From assembly GCA_012862575.1 (NCBI GenBank), contig BLSF01000007.1, forward strand, positions 248,001 through 312,000: a DNA stretch of 64,000 nucleotides. Reading direction: 5' to 3'. Each line of letters begins with the position of its first letter. The first letter of the stretch is position 1. The position numbers and the translations under genes were made by a program. The notes beneath the pieces are model-generated. The model ran no database searches. It was not told the origin of the DNA and saw only the letters and a program-made list of their open reading frames with translations. The DNA is from Parietichytrium sp. I65-24A. Taxonomy: Eukaryota > Sar > Bigyra > Thraustochytrida > Thraustochytriidae. This document shows positions 23,980 to 34,396 of the stretch, piece by piece.

Positions 23980-24429
23980 CTTTTCGCGTGCACAGCTCCA
24001 TCAACCAGCTATGTTTCGAGCGCTTCTTTCCAGCTGGAACAGCTGCTTACGCGGCTCAGCTACTACTTGCTGAGCCGGCCGCCAAAGAGACCCGAGGACA
24101 CTCGCACAATTGTCTCGTTCCGGTCGGTTGTTAATAGGAAATTGTATGCCCCACAATTCGCAACTCGGGTTTATGCCAGCTAGTCAGTGCTACCGTATTC
24201 ATTAAGTAAAGCGCCTTAGAACAGCGTAACGGTCTTCTTGCAGACGTCTACGAGGTATTATCTGGGAGCTGGTTATGTGCTCCGGAATGAAAGAGGAAGA
24301 GACTGTAAATTAAAGTTACCACCAGGCGATGATGGAGAGTGTTGAGTGACCAGAATTGTTACAAAATTTTTGTTTCGGAGCAAATTTTCGAATGGGGTAA
24401 GATAGTGGATGTCAAAGCACTGTTCTGCA
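23980..24429. other. 450-bp spacer between two minus-strand genes
   Basis: It contains the upstream region of the WW/armadillo gene and the 3' flank of the AAMP gene. I see no further feature. Confidence 0.5.
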
Positions 24430-25740
24430 TTAAGGGAGACGGGAGACACGGCAGGTATTGTCGTCAGCGCAGCTTACTATGAGCGAGCCCTGAAAGGCAA
24501 CATCTAGGACGCTGTCCGTGTGCTTGGTGCAAAGTTGTATACAGTCGCCGCTGCGGCTATCCCACAGACGCGAAGTTCCGTCGCTGGAGCCTGTGACCAT
24601 GAGCGTTGAGTTTGGAACGAATGCTACCTTGATAACTGTGTCATTGTGCTTGCAGACTTGCCTGCAGGACTGATTATTGAGATCGAACACCTTGAGGGTT
24701 CCGTCGGTTCCCCCGGACGCCAGAAACGGCGCAACAGTGCAAAAGTCAATGGCTTCGATGGAAGTCGGCTCGAAGTCAGCGCTGTGATTGCCTCCGCCAA
24801 CCGTTGCCCCGGTTTGGCTGCTTGCTTTGTCCATGTCGTGATTAAAGGCAGCAATTACCTTCTTGGTTTCCAGCCGAGCGAGGCGGATAGTTCCGTCTTG
24901 GCCGCCAGCAGCAATCATGGGCTGGTCGTAATGGCATTTTAATGACACGACGCCTGCTTGGTGCCAGTCATGGCCAGAGAAGGTGTGCGCGCAAGTCGAA
25001 TTGCTGGGGTCCCACAATCTTACAGTCCCGTCCAACGATCCAGTCACCACGCGTTTCCCGTTTGTCGTGAAACTCCCGCAGGTCAGTGGCGCTTCGTGGC
25101 CAGCCAAGACACTAATGCATTGGCCGTTAGAGGCATCCCAGACCCAGCACGTGGAGTCCTCAGACCCTGCCATCACGACGTTTCCAGCCGGGTGCCAGCA
25201 GATGAACTCAATCTCAGATGATGGTCCTTCCAGAGTTCTCTGGTGAGAGCCAGTGAGAGGATCGTAGATACGCACAGTGCTGTCATAGCCAGCGGTCGCG
25301 ACAAGGGAATCATCAAAACTGAACGCACAATCCGAGATGGAGTCCGTGTGTCCTTCCAGTCTTGCGATGCTTTTGCCAGAGAGTACATCCCACACGTACC
25401 CCACCTCATCACCGCCACCAGACACTACACGCCGTCCATCATGGCTCAAGGAGACTGCATACACAGAGTCTTTGTGCTCTTTAAACACCGTCATCGTGTT
25501 GTCCGGCTCCGTGATTTCAGGCGGAACTGGGGCGCTGGCGTCGGCCCCCGCGTCTTCAGTTTGTTCCTCCTCTCCATCATCCTCGTCGTCAGAAGGCGGC
25601 TTGTCATTATCAAACTGAATTTCTTGCATGTCCTCCTCGTCCATCTCCATGTCCGGGTCCTCTTCGACGTCCATGCCTCCGAGCGCGGCCGCCAATTCTT
25701 CGCCCTTTTCGTTGCTCTCGTTTGCCTTGTTCCCGTCCAT
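24430..25740 (-). CDS. AAMP: WD40 protein of the AAMP/SQT1 family
   Basis: The 436-residue product has an acidic N-terminus (about 1-75, with a DPDMEMDEEDM stretch) followed by seven to eight WD40 repeats. Examples are VVSGGGDEVGYVWDVLSGK, VVTGSLDGTVRLWD and VTGSSDGTSRLWD. The acidic head plus this repeat spacing matches AAMP in animals and Sqt1 in yeast. Sqt1 is a dedicated chaperone for ribosomal protein uL16 (Rpl10) in 60S subunit assembly. Assignment to that role is by family. The frame runs upstream to a GTG at 25872 with a basic stretch, but the first ATG at 25740 begins the acidic head as in homologues. Confidence 0.9.
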   Translation of the reverse strand: MDGNKANESNEKGEELAAALGGMDVEEDPDMEMDEEDMQEIQFDNDKPPSDDEDDGEEEQTEDAGADASAPVPPEITEPDNTMTVFKEHKDSVYAVSLSHDGRRVVSGGGDEVGYVWDVLSGKSIARLEGHTDSISDCAFSFDDSLVATAGYDSTVRIYDPLTGSHQRTLEGPSSEIEFICWHPAGNVVMAGSEDSTCWVWDASNGQCISVLAGHEAPLTCGSFTTNGKRVVTGSLDGTVRLWDPSNSTCAHTFSGHDWHQAGVVSLKCHYDQPMIAAGGQDGTIRLARLETKKVIAAFNHDMDKASSQTGATVGGGNHSADFEPTSIEAIDFCTVAPFLASGGTDGTLKVFDLNNQSCRQVCKHNDTVIKVAFVPNSTLMVTGSSDGTSRLWDSRSGDCIQLCTKHTDSVLDVAFQGSLIVSCADDNTCRVSRLP

Positions 25741-26157
25741 CTTGAAGACCCTAGGCTCTCGAGATTTACTCGCTCCCACTGTAGCGCGCTTGCTGCGACG
25801 GCTTTTCCCAAAGCTGACCCCTTTTCGCCGACAGTGCACGTGCCTGGGACTCGAAAGGCGGTCCTCTCTCACTGCGCTCTATACTTTGCGCGCACTGCTG
25901 CACGCTTTGCCGTGACAATCGGTGAATTCGCAGCCGAGTTTCGCCGCGCCTAGTTGACGCCAGCTAAATTCGTTCCGGAAAAGAGGGGAGTTGGCTTAAC
26001 TTGTGTTAGGAGAAAACTGTAGGTACAGGGACCGCCTGTGAAAATCTGTGTTGACAAACGAACAGTGAGTCTGCTTGGAAGACACCCTGGGTTCCGGATG
26101 GATGATAGGTTTGTGGCGTCGGAGGCACATGAAAAGAGTCTTGAATTTGGTTTTTAG
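25741..26157. other. 417-bp spacer between AAMP and PLD genes
   Basis: Upstream region of the AAMP gene plus the 3' flank of the PLD gene. Nothing further is recognisable. Confidence 0.5.
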
Positions 26158-29100
26158 TTATGCAAACAAATTATTCGGAACGGTGGCACTGCTGCCAAGG
26201 GTGGAGGCGTTGGGAAAGTCAGGAATTGTCTCCCCGCCTTGAACCGGGAGAATCGTACCGTCGCTTTGGACAGCATATGGATACAACATGAGGTGGCCGT
26301 TGACATTATCTGGAATACCCGGAGCCACGAACGTGTTCCAGTTCTCGCTCGCGAGTGACTGAACAATTTTGACGCACTCATCGGAGTGCGGATTCTGGAG
26401 AATGGACGCATCGAAATCTTCTCTGTCTACGAATTCTGGGCCCAAATGCTCAACCCACAAACTCATGCGATAGCCGTATACTTGACCCCTGGGCAAAGTG
26501 TCCCCACTCACCACCTGGTTGGCTTCAAAGACTGCCACGCCCAACTCGGTGTCTCGATAGCCAGCCATGGACCGCTGGTTTACGTTTGCGCTTCCAATCA
26601 GAGCGATTTCGTCATCAACGATCAACAATTTGCTGTGAACGTAGATCATGAACCTGCGGCTTTCTAATACGCGCTTGTACAACGCTTTGGGCTCCATGCT
26701 CGCCTGGTGGTCAGCCTTCTCTTCAATGGTCTCTGCAGCTTCCTCTTCGCCTTCGGTGTTCAGATTGACTGCGCGTCGGTGCTCCTCACCAGCTTCCCGA
26801 TTACCCAAAAAGTAGACGGACAGATAGTGCGTGGGTCGTCTGGTGTCCTGCAGCCCTGCCTTTTCGATAGCCTTTGCAATCCTGCGGTACATCATCTCCA
26901 GCGTGAGGCGTTGCCACCAAAGCACTTGCTGCGCCTTAGCGGAGGAAGGGGAGCCCTTTGGGAACAGCGGAAGCACAATGTATGCGTGGAAAGGTTTGTC
27001 GGCCCGAATTTTTTCGCAAATCTTTTCCGCGATTTCAGCTGGAATAATGTTGTTCGCGCCGCAGTTTTTCGATTGGGACCACATGTGGCAAGACCCAATG
27101 AAATACTCCGTCTCCAAGTAGATGAAGTGCTTGGCTTGTCTAATGTGATGCACATATCCGCGATACATACTGTTGTCGAACTTGACGTCTTTCTCAAAAG
27201 AGGCATTCGGGGCGGCGATTCGCCGGTCCATCCTCGTGGCGTCCTCATCTACGGAGCGCAAGACCTGAACCACTTTGTGTTCGTTTATTTTCGAGTCGGT
27301 GGAGAATGTGGCATTCCATGAGCCACTTCGCTCCCTCTGGTTGGCTATCAAGTCGTCGAGGTCTTTTTGCAGGTCTTCGAGATCTTCATCAGAGAGCTCT
27401 GACATGTCATCGTCCTCGTCGTCCTCCTCGTCGAGACTTCGCATGTTTTTACCAAACTCGGTGGATCGTTTATCAGTCTCCCCGAGTCGGAGAACAGTCT
27501 CTGCCCTGCCCACGATCTGGTCCTTGGTCTCATCTAAGAACGATTGAGGCAATGCGCTCTTTCCCGGTGAGTTGGCAAGTAAGTTCAATAATGCCTTCAT
27601 TTTGAAGCCATAGTACGCCGAGCTCGGGTCAAAATTAAACAGCACTTTCCGCAACGCATACCTGTGCCAGCCAACCTCTTTGTGCCATCGCTCGATGAAG
27701 TTTTTAAGCACATCCACTGCGGAGAGACCACTAACGCGGACGTGGACATCGTGCCAAGGCATTCGCGGACCTAATTCTGCTTTGACCGTGCCCTCCGGAA
27801 GACAGGGCTGGAAGAAGTCATCTTTGTGGATACGTTTGAGGGACGCAAACAGAGTTTTGTCCGTGTCATCAAAACGGCCGTTTGTGACATCGATTCCGCC
27901 AAGGAACGCGGTGATCGCCTGAATTTTAGTATTTTTATGCCTCCTGTGCTTGATCTGTAGTTTGGCAGCGTTCACTGGCTTGATATCCATGACTATAGCC
28001 TTCTGGTTGTGCCTAAAATGTCCGCCTACCGTGGCGAGCCCATTCTCGTTAGCTTTTTTCGTTTTTCGAGCAACCTTCACACAGAGCACTTTTGTGCCGC
28101 GAAAGAAGTCCATCAATACTTCGCCATCGTTTTCACCAGGATCCGGGCGCAGATACTCGTCCCCACTTTCTCCGTCCCAGATCATTACGAAAACTAGTAC
28201 TCCCTCCTTTGCCTTCTGGATGAGAAGCTCCCCGAAAGACGGGAAGAGCTCGTGATCTGGCCCACTCCGCACCAGTTTAGTAGCTGGGTTCAAATAGGTC
28301 CCGCTGACGCAGATGAACTCCTTTGCTTCGTTGAGAGCAAAATACAAATCTCGCCAGCAGCTGCGAGCCTTGAAGGGGTCTATATCTTCTCCAAGAGCTA
28401 TCTCAGGGAGGAGATCTGTCTGATGTGTGCCTTGATACAATATGTAGTGGTCGCCTTTGTGCGCACGAAAGTAAGTGTTTTCCACCACTCGCGGATGGTA
28501 CAGCTCGACGAGTTTCTTTGGCTTCAGTCTGAGAGCCTTTTCTTTCCTGCGAAAGTTGGCTTGCAATCTTTTCACAAGAATTGGGGCTGGCGTGTAGCGT
28601 AACCGAAGAGTTAGCCACCCGGCTTTTGAGGTCTTCCTGCGAGACTTTTTTCGCTTCCTGTCCTCCGTCCACGCTGATGATGACTCCTCAATAACTTCAA
28701 TGTGCTTTCTGCTCCTGCTCAGTGGATACTCGCCGTACACACCTCCAGAGGCCTGTGCTTGATTGACGATCTGAGCTACGGAGAAGGAAACTTGTCCGAT
28801 GAACGCCTCCTCGTACTTGTTGGCATCGTACACTCGAAAAGACACTACGCTCGTCTCGTGACATACGTCCACCACGAACAGCTCTTTCCAGTCCGGGTTT
28901 CCGGTCCCTTTTAGGGTTTTGCTTTTCAGCACCGCATCTTTAGCAATCAGCATTGCGCACATGGGATTCATCGAACAATTCCCCATGCACCCTCCCTCTG
29001 ATTTGCGAAGTCCCCGTGCCTTCTCTACCAGCACTTCCAGCCGTCCGTGAAGACGCTTTCCAGACATGTGCGCTCGAGCTTCCTCTGCCTCCACTTCCTC

Positions 29101-29271
29101 CTCGTCGCCGGCCTCATCGTGAGTAACTTCGTCATCGTCTAATTCATCATATTCCTCTTCGTCATCCTCATCCTCATCTGCACCAGAGCTACGAGCCGGT
29201 TTACGGCCACCTGTCTCTAAGTCTACCTCCTGCAGCTCCACTTCGCGCTCGTCTTCTGTCTCGACTGGCAT
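26158..29271 (-). CDS. C2-domain phospholipase D with altered first HKD motif
   Basis: The 1037-residue product begins with an acidic region (about 1-65), then a C2 domain (about 75-230, GRLEVLVEKARGL, NPDWKELFVVDV, IGQVSFSVAQI) for Ca2+/lipid binding, then the PLD core. The layout and the blocks AFLGGIDVTNGRFD and MPWHDVHVRVSGLSAVDV match plant-type C2-PLDs. PLD cleaves phosphatidylcholine to phosphatidic acid using two HxKxxxxD motifs. The second is intact: HSKLLIVD with His879, Lys881 and Asp886. The first reads RHNQKAIVMD. When aligned to the usual HHQKxxxxD, the catalytic His position is Asn422, with a His at 421 just before it. This may impair or change catalysis. The start is an ATG at 29271. 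An acidic insert (DEEDDEDDDMSELSDEDLED) separates the two halves. Confidence 0.92.
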   Translation of the reverse strand: MPVETEDEREVELQEVDLETGGRKPARSSGADEDEDDEEEYDELDDDEVTHDEAGDEEEVEAEEARAHMSGKRLHGRLEVLVEKARGLRKSEGGCMGNCSMNPMCAMLIAKDAVLKSKTLKGTGNPDWKELFVVDVCHETSVVSFRVYDANKYEEAFIGQVSFSVAQIVNQAQASGGVYGEYPLSRSRKHIEVIEESSSAWTEDRKRKKSRRKTSKAGWLTLRLRYTPAPILVKRLQANFRRKEKALRLKPKKLVELYHPRVVENTYFRAHKGDHYILYQGTHQTDLLPEIALGEDIDPFKARSCWRDLYFALNEAKEFICVSGTYLNPATKLVRSGPDHELFPSFGELLIQKAKEGVLVFVMIWDGESGDEYLRPDPGENDGEVLMDFFRGTKVLCVKVARKTKKANENGLATVGGHFRHNQKAIVMDIKPVNAAKLQIKHRRHKNTKIQAITAFLGGIDVTNGRFDDTDKTLFASLKRIHKDDFFQPCLPEGTVKAELGPRMPWHDVHVRVSGLSAVDVLKNFIERWHKEVGWHRYALRKVLFNFDPSSAYYGFKMKALLNLLANSPGKSALPQSFLDETKDQIVGRAETVLRLGETDKRSTEFGKNMRSLDEEDDEDDDMSELSDEDLEDLQKDLDDLIANQRERSGSWNATFSTDSKINEHKVVQVLRSVDEDATRMDRRIAAPNASFEKDVKFDNSMYRGYVHHIRQAKHFIYLETEYFIGSCHMWSQSKNCGANNIIPAEIAEKICEKIRADKPFHAYIVLPLFPKGSPSSAKAQQVLWWQRLTLEMMYRRIAKAIEKAGLQDTRRPTHYLSVYFLGNREAGEEHRRAVNLNTEGEEEAAETIEEKADHQASMEPKALYKRVLESRRFMIYVHSKLLIVDDEIALIGSANVNQRSMAGYRDTELGVAVFEANQVVSGDTLPRGQVYGYRMSLWVEHLGPEFVDREDFDASILQNPHSDECVKIVQSLASENWNTFVAPGIPDNVNGHLMLYPYAVQSDGTILPVQGGETIPDFPNASTLGSSATVPNNLFA

Positions 29272-30506
29272 CGCTCTTGCTCTGTCAGTGGAAATTCTTT
29301 TCGTCCAAATAATCCGTGTTGCTGCGATCGTAGCACACTTTTTTTTTTTTTGCCGATATCTCTCGTCGCTCAGAAACTACACTCCCGTGTGGGTACGTAC
29401 ACCTTGAGTCTGGGCGTGGGGACCCAACTTTCCCAAAGTTCAGTGTTGGTCCGGTACTAGGCAAACCTCGGAGCTCCTGCTTGGGTGTGGCGGACACTGG
29501 GGGCACGTTGACACCGGAACCGGGCTCGAGCGATAATGTGTTAATTACCTAGCCCAACGCGGCGAGTCCCCGAGGACTTGTGGGTGCTAGCAGAGCCACG
29601 GGCGTTACTGTGCGGTTACACTGGCACCTCACTTTGGCACTTTCATAATCCAAGTCTCTTCCTGAACCTACGATTTGATAGGGTCTACCTTCGTCAAAAC
29701 TATAGAGAACAACGAGCTCAAACTTGGGAAAACTTGAATGTAACCGCCAATTATATTTCGTCATATTATTCGTATCCAGATTTCGTAATTTCTCATACTC
29801 AGACTTCCTGCGGAACGCAAAATACGTTCTCCATCTGGCTGCGATTCCCTCCTACTGGGGGATATGAATTAACTATACATCGTTTGTACGTCGCAAAAAT
29901 TTGTTGTATACCAGCTCGTGTAATCTCTCCAGCCCCCCCTCACAATCGAGCGGTCCAGCGCGTGGCTCCCGAGTCCTATGTCGTCCACATCCCAAACGCT
30001 TAATAGCTCTCGTGCGGTGTGCACCTTTCGCCGAACTGATACTGCAGAGGCTACAGTTTAAACTAAGTTTTGGGAAGATGTAGGAGCAACGGGAGAGAAA
30101 GGAGCCAAAGGAGCCAGGCTCATTTCCCCTCTACCCACCGCTACCCTTCTCTATAGAACGGCTATCAGCCACTTCAAGTTCTAATGTTCAATGTGAAACA
30201 CTCCTACCCAGCCTCTCTAGTCTGAAAATGTCTGAGGGTGAAAAATTGCCAATTGGAAATAAATCAATCAGTGCTCCATTCCGGTAACTCTCCCTAACTC
30301 GGGAGAGTAGTATAACTATAGTTAGGTACGGAGTACACAGTGCGGCGCCATATGTTTGCTACGGGCAGTTAAGGACCCATACACCCGTGCATTAATTCTA
30401 AAGTTAGTTGCGTTTGGGTATGTTTGGGTGAAGCCAATGACGATGGGTGTTCACTAAAGGAAGGAAGGAGGCTGATGACACTGATGAGAAAAAGAAAGTG
30501 CAAGTG

Positions 30507-30552
30507 AGACAGTGACACAGTGACACAGTGACACAGTGAGACAGTGAGACAA
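30507..30552. repeat. 10-bp tandem array (ACAGTGACAC / ACAGTGAGAC)
   Basis: Four to five imperfect 10-bp units about 190 bp upstream of the KCTD-GTPase start codon. Confidence 0.85.
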
Positions 30553-30598
30553 AGTGAGTGCGTGTGCGTGGCGTCGTGTGGAGAGCCGCACACATCCA

Positions 30599-30665
30599 CG
30601 AAGCAACAAAGCAACAAAGCAACATAGCAACATAGCAACAAAGGCTTTGTTGCCTTTGTTGCCTT
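30599..30665. repeat. GCAACAAA direct repeats forming an inverted repeat
   Basis: Repeated AGCAACAAAGCAACAAAG-type units are followed by their reverse complements (CTTTGTTGCCTTTGTTGC). The perfect core arms are GCAACAAAG at 30635-30643 and CTTTGTTGC at 30645-30653. If transcribed, this would be a hairpin in the 5' leader, about 80 nt before the ATG at 30741. Confidence 0.8.
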
Positions 30666-30740
30666 TGCGAGAAGATTCGTTGGGGCCTGCGAGTGTCTGC
30701 TTTCAGGGGCGAGCTGTGCTGGAAAAAGTAAGCTGATACG

Positions 30741-32830
30741 ATGGGGGATAACCCGACGTTGCGGGAGAGGACGCCCAGCCAGCTGAGTATTTCAAGCGAG
30801 CAGTCGGCTGGCTCGAGGAAGAGTATACGGAAAAGCTTGAAAGGGTTGGCGAAAAAGGCTTTCACGCGAACGCCAAGCGCATCGGGATTGCTGAAGGAGT
30901 TGCCGGCACAGGGGGATGAGAGCGATGATGCTACTGCTGCTTTCATGCGCGAGCTTAGCGAGATTGACAGAGCGCATACTGACGCAGCTGGTGGTGAAGG
31001 CGCTGAGAATGCAGCGCTCGCCTCCATTGCAGAGATGGATGGGGAAGAGGAAGAGGGGGTTTCCCAGGGCAAGACACCTGACTCGGGGGGCGTCATGGGC
31101 CTGATCTCTGGAGTGTATCGTGCTGTTGTTGGCAGCGGGCAGGCGGGCTCCCAAGCACCCCGCGCTCGTCGCCCGACCACGGAATCGACTGGCACAATCG
31201 TGAACATCAATGTTGGCGGGCAAGTCTTCTCCACTAGTCTTAGCACCATAATGAATGGCAACTCTCTGATGTTGAGAGAGATGTTTGAGACGCACGATGA
31301 CGACGAAGCAGATCCCCTCCCTCGCGATGGTCAAGGAAATGTGTTTATCGACCATGATCCTCGGAATTTTTCTACTATACTCAACTTTCTAAGGGCAAAT
31401 GCCCCAACTACGCTCCCCGAGCTGGGCTCTCGGGAATGGAGCGAGCTCCGTATTGACGCGGACTATTTCCAGGTGCCAGAGCTCGCACGTCAGATGGATG
31501 AGTTCCTCGTCGCAGAGCAGCAGCGGATTATGGAAGAAAAGGCTGCCTTGGAAGAGGCCAATAAGAAAAAGAAAAACCGCAGGAGGAGTAGCACAACTGA
31601 CTTGCTACAGAAGCAAGGACGCGAGCTGGAACGCATGCGTGTCGAGCTCCACCGCTTGCAGTTTGAAAAAGCAAAGGCAGAGGCCGAAGGTCACTTTTAC
31701 GGAGTCAAGATGTCGTATGCATACAATCTAATGGTAGTCGGTGTCACGGGAACGGGGAAATCGTCGTCGCTCAACACGATCTTGGACCAACAGGTGTGCG
31801 AGGTTAGCGGTTCCCAAGCACAGGGAACGCGCGGATGCAGCCTTCGTGACGGTGTTATTGATGATAAGCATTTTGTTAGCTACCTGGACACACAAGGGCT
31901 CGGGGCTGATACCTCGGTATCCGATGAGGAGTTGTTGGAGTCATTCCTCCTCGCGGCGGAGTCTTTGCGACAAATGGGTGTGGTGAACAACATCTTGATC
32001 AGCTTTGATCTCCAGACTCGTTCAACGCCTGCAGCTATTGCGAACCAGCTGACGTTGTGCGAGTTATTCGCTGAGCTGCGCCGCTCCTGCTTTTGTGTTT
32101 TTACAAAGTGGAACACTAACTCGGTCTTGAGTGAATGGAATGTGAGTTCTTGGGAGTTTTTTGTAATTTGCGCTGACTGGTATCTAACCGTGAATTTGCA
32201 ACAATGTAGCTGCCTCTGAAAAAGTGGATTCGCAAATACCGCAGGGCGAAAGCCTTGGATAAGATCAAAGAAGACCCGCCTTCTTACGAGGAGATGTATA
32301 GGTGTTATTGCCAGTACTTACTCAAGTCTCTGTCAAACAAAGAGGACGGTGGTGCCTTTGCCAAAATTGCTACCTTTCTCTGCTTTTTCGAGTCCAGAAT
32401 TATCTGGGCATTCAATCTGGACCCGGTGCAGATAGAAGACAAGGAAGACGGGGAACTAGAGCCGTACATCGAGTATCTCTACTTGTTTTACCGGAAGAAG
32501 GCTCTGATTACCCTCAAAAGAGGCTCCACTATGATTCAGACCGATGAGCTTCCTTTTCTTAAATCAGACGAGGACACAATGGCAGACGTTGCCAACAGGC
32601 TCATCAAATATCGCGACCGGAAAATCGAGGATCTGGAGGAGATGGGCGCCTCGCCAGATAAGAGGAAGAAGCTACGCACGGTGTTTTCAGACATGTTCCA
32701 AGTGGCTGCATCGAATATTGACAAGAAGATCTATGATACCTCCGATGATGCGACAAGAGAGATCCTCAAGCTTTTGGAAGGACCGAATCGCCGGGCTCCG
32801 CCACCAGAAGTCGGGTGCGCGATCTCATGA
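30741..32830 (+). CDS. KCTD-type BTB / P-loop GTPase fusion protein, two exons
   Basis: Exon 1 is 30741-32141 and exon 2 is 32210-32830, joined across a 68-nt intron in phase 0 to give 673 residues. A disordered N-terminus is followed by a potassium-channel-tetramerisation (T1/KCTD) BTB domain at about 151-260: TIVNINVGGQVFSTSLSTI, FIDHDPRNFSTILNFLR and LRIDADYFQVPELA. A basic coiled coil (about 260-320) leads to a P-loop domain with GVTGTGKSS (334-342), a DTQG switch motif (383-386) and a TKWN motif (455-458) where NKxD/TKxD is usual. The fold is closest to TRAFAC-class septin/AIG1-like GTPases. Exon 2 is helical and basic and has no assigned domain. KCTD proteins often act as cullin-3 adaptors or oligomerisers, so the pairing may create a self-assembling GTPase. 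That last point is inference. Confidence 0.87.
32142..32209 (+). other. intron of the KCTD-GTPase gene
   Basis: A 68-nt intron with donor AAT|GTGAGTTC and acceptor AATGTAG|CTG. Translation through it would stop after about 25 unrelated residues. Splicing continues the frame into LPLKKWIRKYRR and the remaining 200 residues. Confidence 0.9.
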
Positions 32831-33023
32831 CTTGGGCCGTGAAGATGCTTAAAATTTGTCCATTCACTTGCAAGTAACTCAGATTCCCACCGTCACGTGT
32901 TGGTGCACGCGCCGCAAAAGCTGATGACTAGTTATATAAAATTACAATTTTCATAATTCTCATTTTCTTGTAATAATTCTGGGTGAAGAGTCGAGTAAGA
33001 GATCAGGTTCCGTTCACAAGAAA

Positions 33024-34055
33024 TCAAATGTCACAGTCACGAAGCTTCGACTCCCCCTCCTCGACATCGGGGGGAAGTCCGTTCGAGTCATGCGACCATG
33101 CCCAGATTCGCCAAAGAGTTCTCTCAAGATCAAAGAACGGCTCTCGACCATGCCACATGCGGAAGTTGTCCACCACCAGAACGTGACTCTTTGGCAATTT
33201 GAATCTCTCGGCAGCATCTTGCGCGTCGCGCATTTGCTGAGCAAACTTTGCGATCATCGTGCTGGTTTTAGTTGCATACTTTTGATCACCAAGCATTTCT
33301 TGACATGGGCGGACCCGCTCAGACTCATTTCCCTCAAAGACATTGGGACACTGTACTTGCACCCTGCCATTTTCCGTCCGGTTGGCGAGCGGGCCGCGCC
33401 AAAGCCCCTTTCCAGCAGCAGTCACCGAGTAATAGACTTGTTCCACGGGGAGCTCAAATAAATCGTTGCCCTCTGGCTCCTCGTCCTCGTCCTCTCCCTG
33501 CTGCTGGGTTTGGCTGTACGACAAGGTCAAATCCCTGGCGTCAACGAGCATGTTTGCTCCGCCCTGCTCACACGCGTGCTCGCAGAGCAAGAAGATGTAG
33601 TCTGGAGCTTGATATCCGTACGCTTTGGTTCCATCCACGTGCAATGGGTCCAGAATCAAGTTTGTCGTTTTCGACTTGTTTCCTTCTGTGCCGTGTTTCA
33701 TGTGTTTCGAATCGGCAGTTTGCTCGCCAAATGTCACCGCACGGGCCTCTCCACTCTTCGTGTCGATCGCCATCTTGATCTGCGTTGGTGCTAGCGAAGC
33801 TCTCAGTCTTTGCCCCAGCACTTTGGCGGGCAACGTCCTTGCCAACTCTTTGTAGTCCCCTTTGCATCCATCGAGCAGCGACGTACAGTCCAGCACTACC
33901 GCGCCGTCTTCCGCCAGCGCCGCCAGTGCCGACGTTACATCCGTGCAAGTCTGCGGCTTCATGTTCTCGTTGATTCGCCGTCGTCCAACTTCCGTGCGTC
34001 GATGACACCAACTTGCTTCCTCTGTCTCTCCCCCTCGAACACCTTCCAGTCGCAT
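33024..34055 (-). CDS. TauD/gamma-butyrobetaine-dioxygenase-like Fe(II)/2-oxoglutarate oxygenase
   Basis: The 343-residue product has the facial triad of the TauD/BBOX superfamily: His139 and Asp141 in LHVDGT, and distal His302 in MWHGRE, with an Arg (312 or 316, ERTLWRIWAW) for 2-oxoglutarate. Such enzymes oxidise small amines, carnitine precursors or sulfonates. The substrate cannot be told, and the N-terminal zinc domain of true BBOX is absent. An acidic loop (GEDEDEEPEGND) interrupts the core. The first ATG is 34055. A second at 33962 (MKPQTCTDV), just before the recognisable domain, is a possible alternative start giving 312 residues. The gene converges on the KCTD-GTPase gene 193 bp away. 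Confidence 0.82.
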   Translation of the reverse strand: MRLEGVRGGETEEASWCHRRTEVGRRRINENMKPQTCTDVTSALAALAEDGAVVLDCTSLLDGCKGDYKELARTLPAKVLGQRLRASLAPTQIKMAIDTKSGEARAVTFGEQTADSKHMKHGTEGNKSKTTNLILDPLHVDGTKAYGYQAPDYIFLLCEHACEQGGANMLVDARDLTLSYSQTQQQGEDEDEEPEGNDLFELPVEQVYYSVTAAGKGLWRGPLANRTENGRVQVQCPNVFEGNESERVRPCQEMLGDQKYATKTSTMIAKFAQQMRDAQDAAERFKLPKSHVLVVDNFRMWHGREPFFDLERTLWRIWAWSHDSNGLPPDVEEGESKLRDCDI

Positions 34056-34200
34056 TCAATAACTACAACGCCAGCTTGGCCACTACAAAACCCTCCTCCG
34101 CCACGGCCTCTCCGCTTCCTTGGCTCTCCACCGCTCTAGTCTCAGGCCGCCTGCGCTTGTGTCTCCGCGGGCATTGAAGAATAGTCTATACTTGCACAAT

Positions 34201-34255
34201 GGATGAATGAATGAATGAATGAATGAATCAATCAATCAATCAACAATCGATCGAT
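34201..34255. repeat. (GAAT)n then (CAAT)n microsatellite
   Basis: About six GAAT units are followed by about four CAAT units and a short ATCG run, in the divergent promoter region about 0.5 kb before the strumpellin start. Confidence 0.9.
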
Positions 34256-34361
34256 CATTCGTCATTCGACAATGAACATTGCATTGGCATTGACATGTGA
34301 CTGTGAATTAAAATTTGTTCTCGTAGTCAATGAAAACCTGTTCTGCTGAGTTTGGAGAACA

Positions 34362-34396
34362 ACAATCAATCAATCAACCAATCAATCAATCAATCG
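34362..34396. repeat. (CAAT)n microsatellite
   Basis: A second CAAT array of seven to eight imperfect units, 335 bp upstream of the strumpellin start. The same unit also occurs, in ATTG orientation, at 13.8 kb and again near 53.44 kb. Confidence 0.85.

Larger units (their letters stand above)
29272..30740. other. divergent intergenic region between PLD and KCTD-GTPase genes
   Basis: 1.47 kb with a 13-T run at 29339-29351 close to the PLD start. It also holds two short tandem arrays just before the downstream gene (30507-30552 and 30599-30665). No coding gene is supported. Confidence 0.5.
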
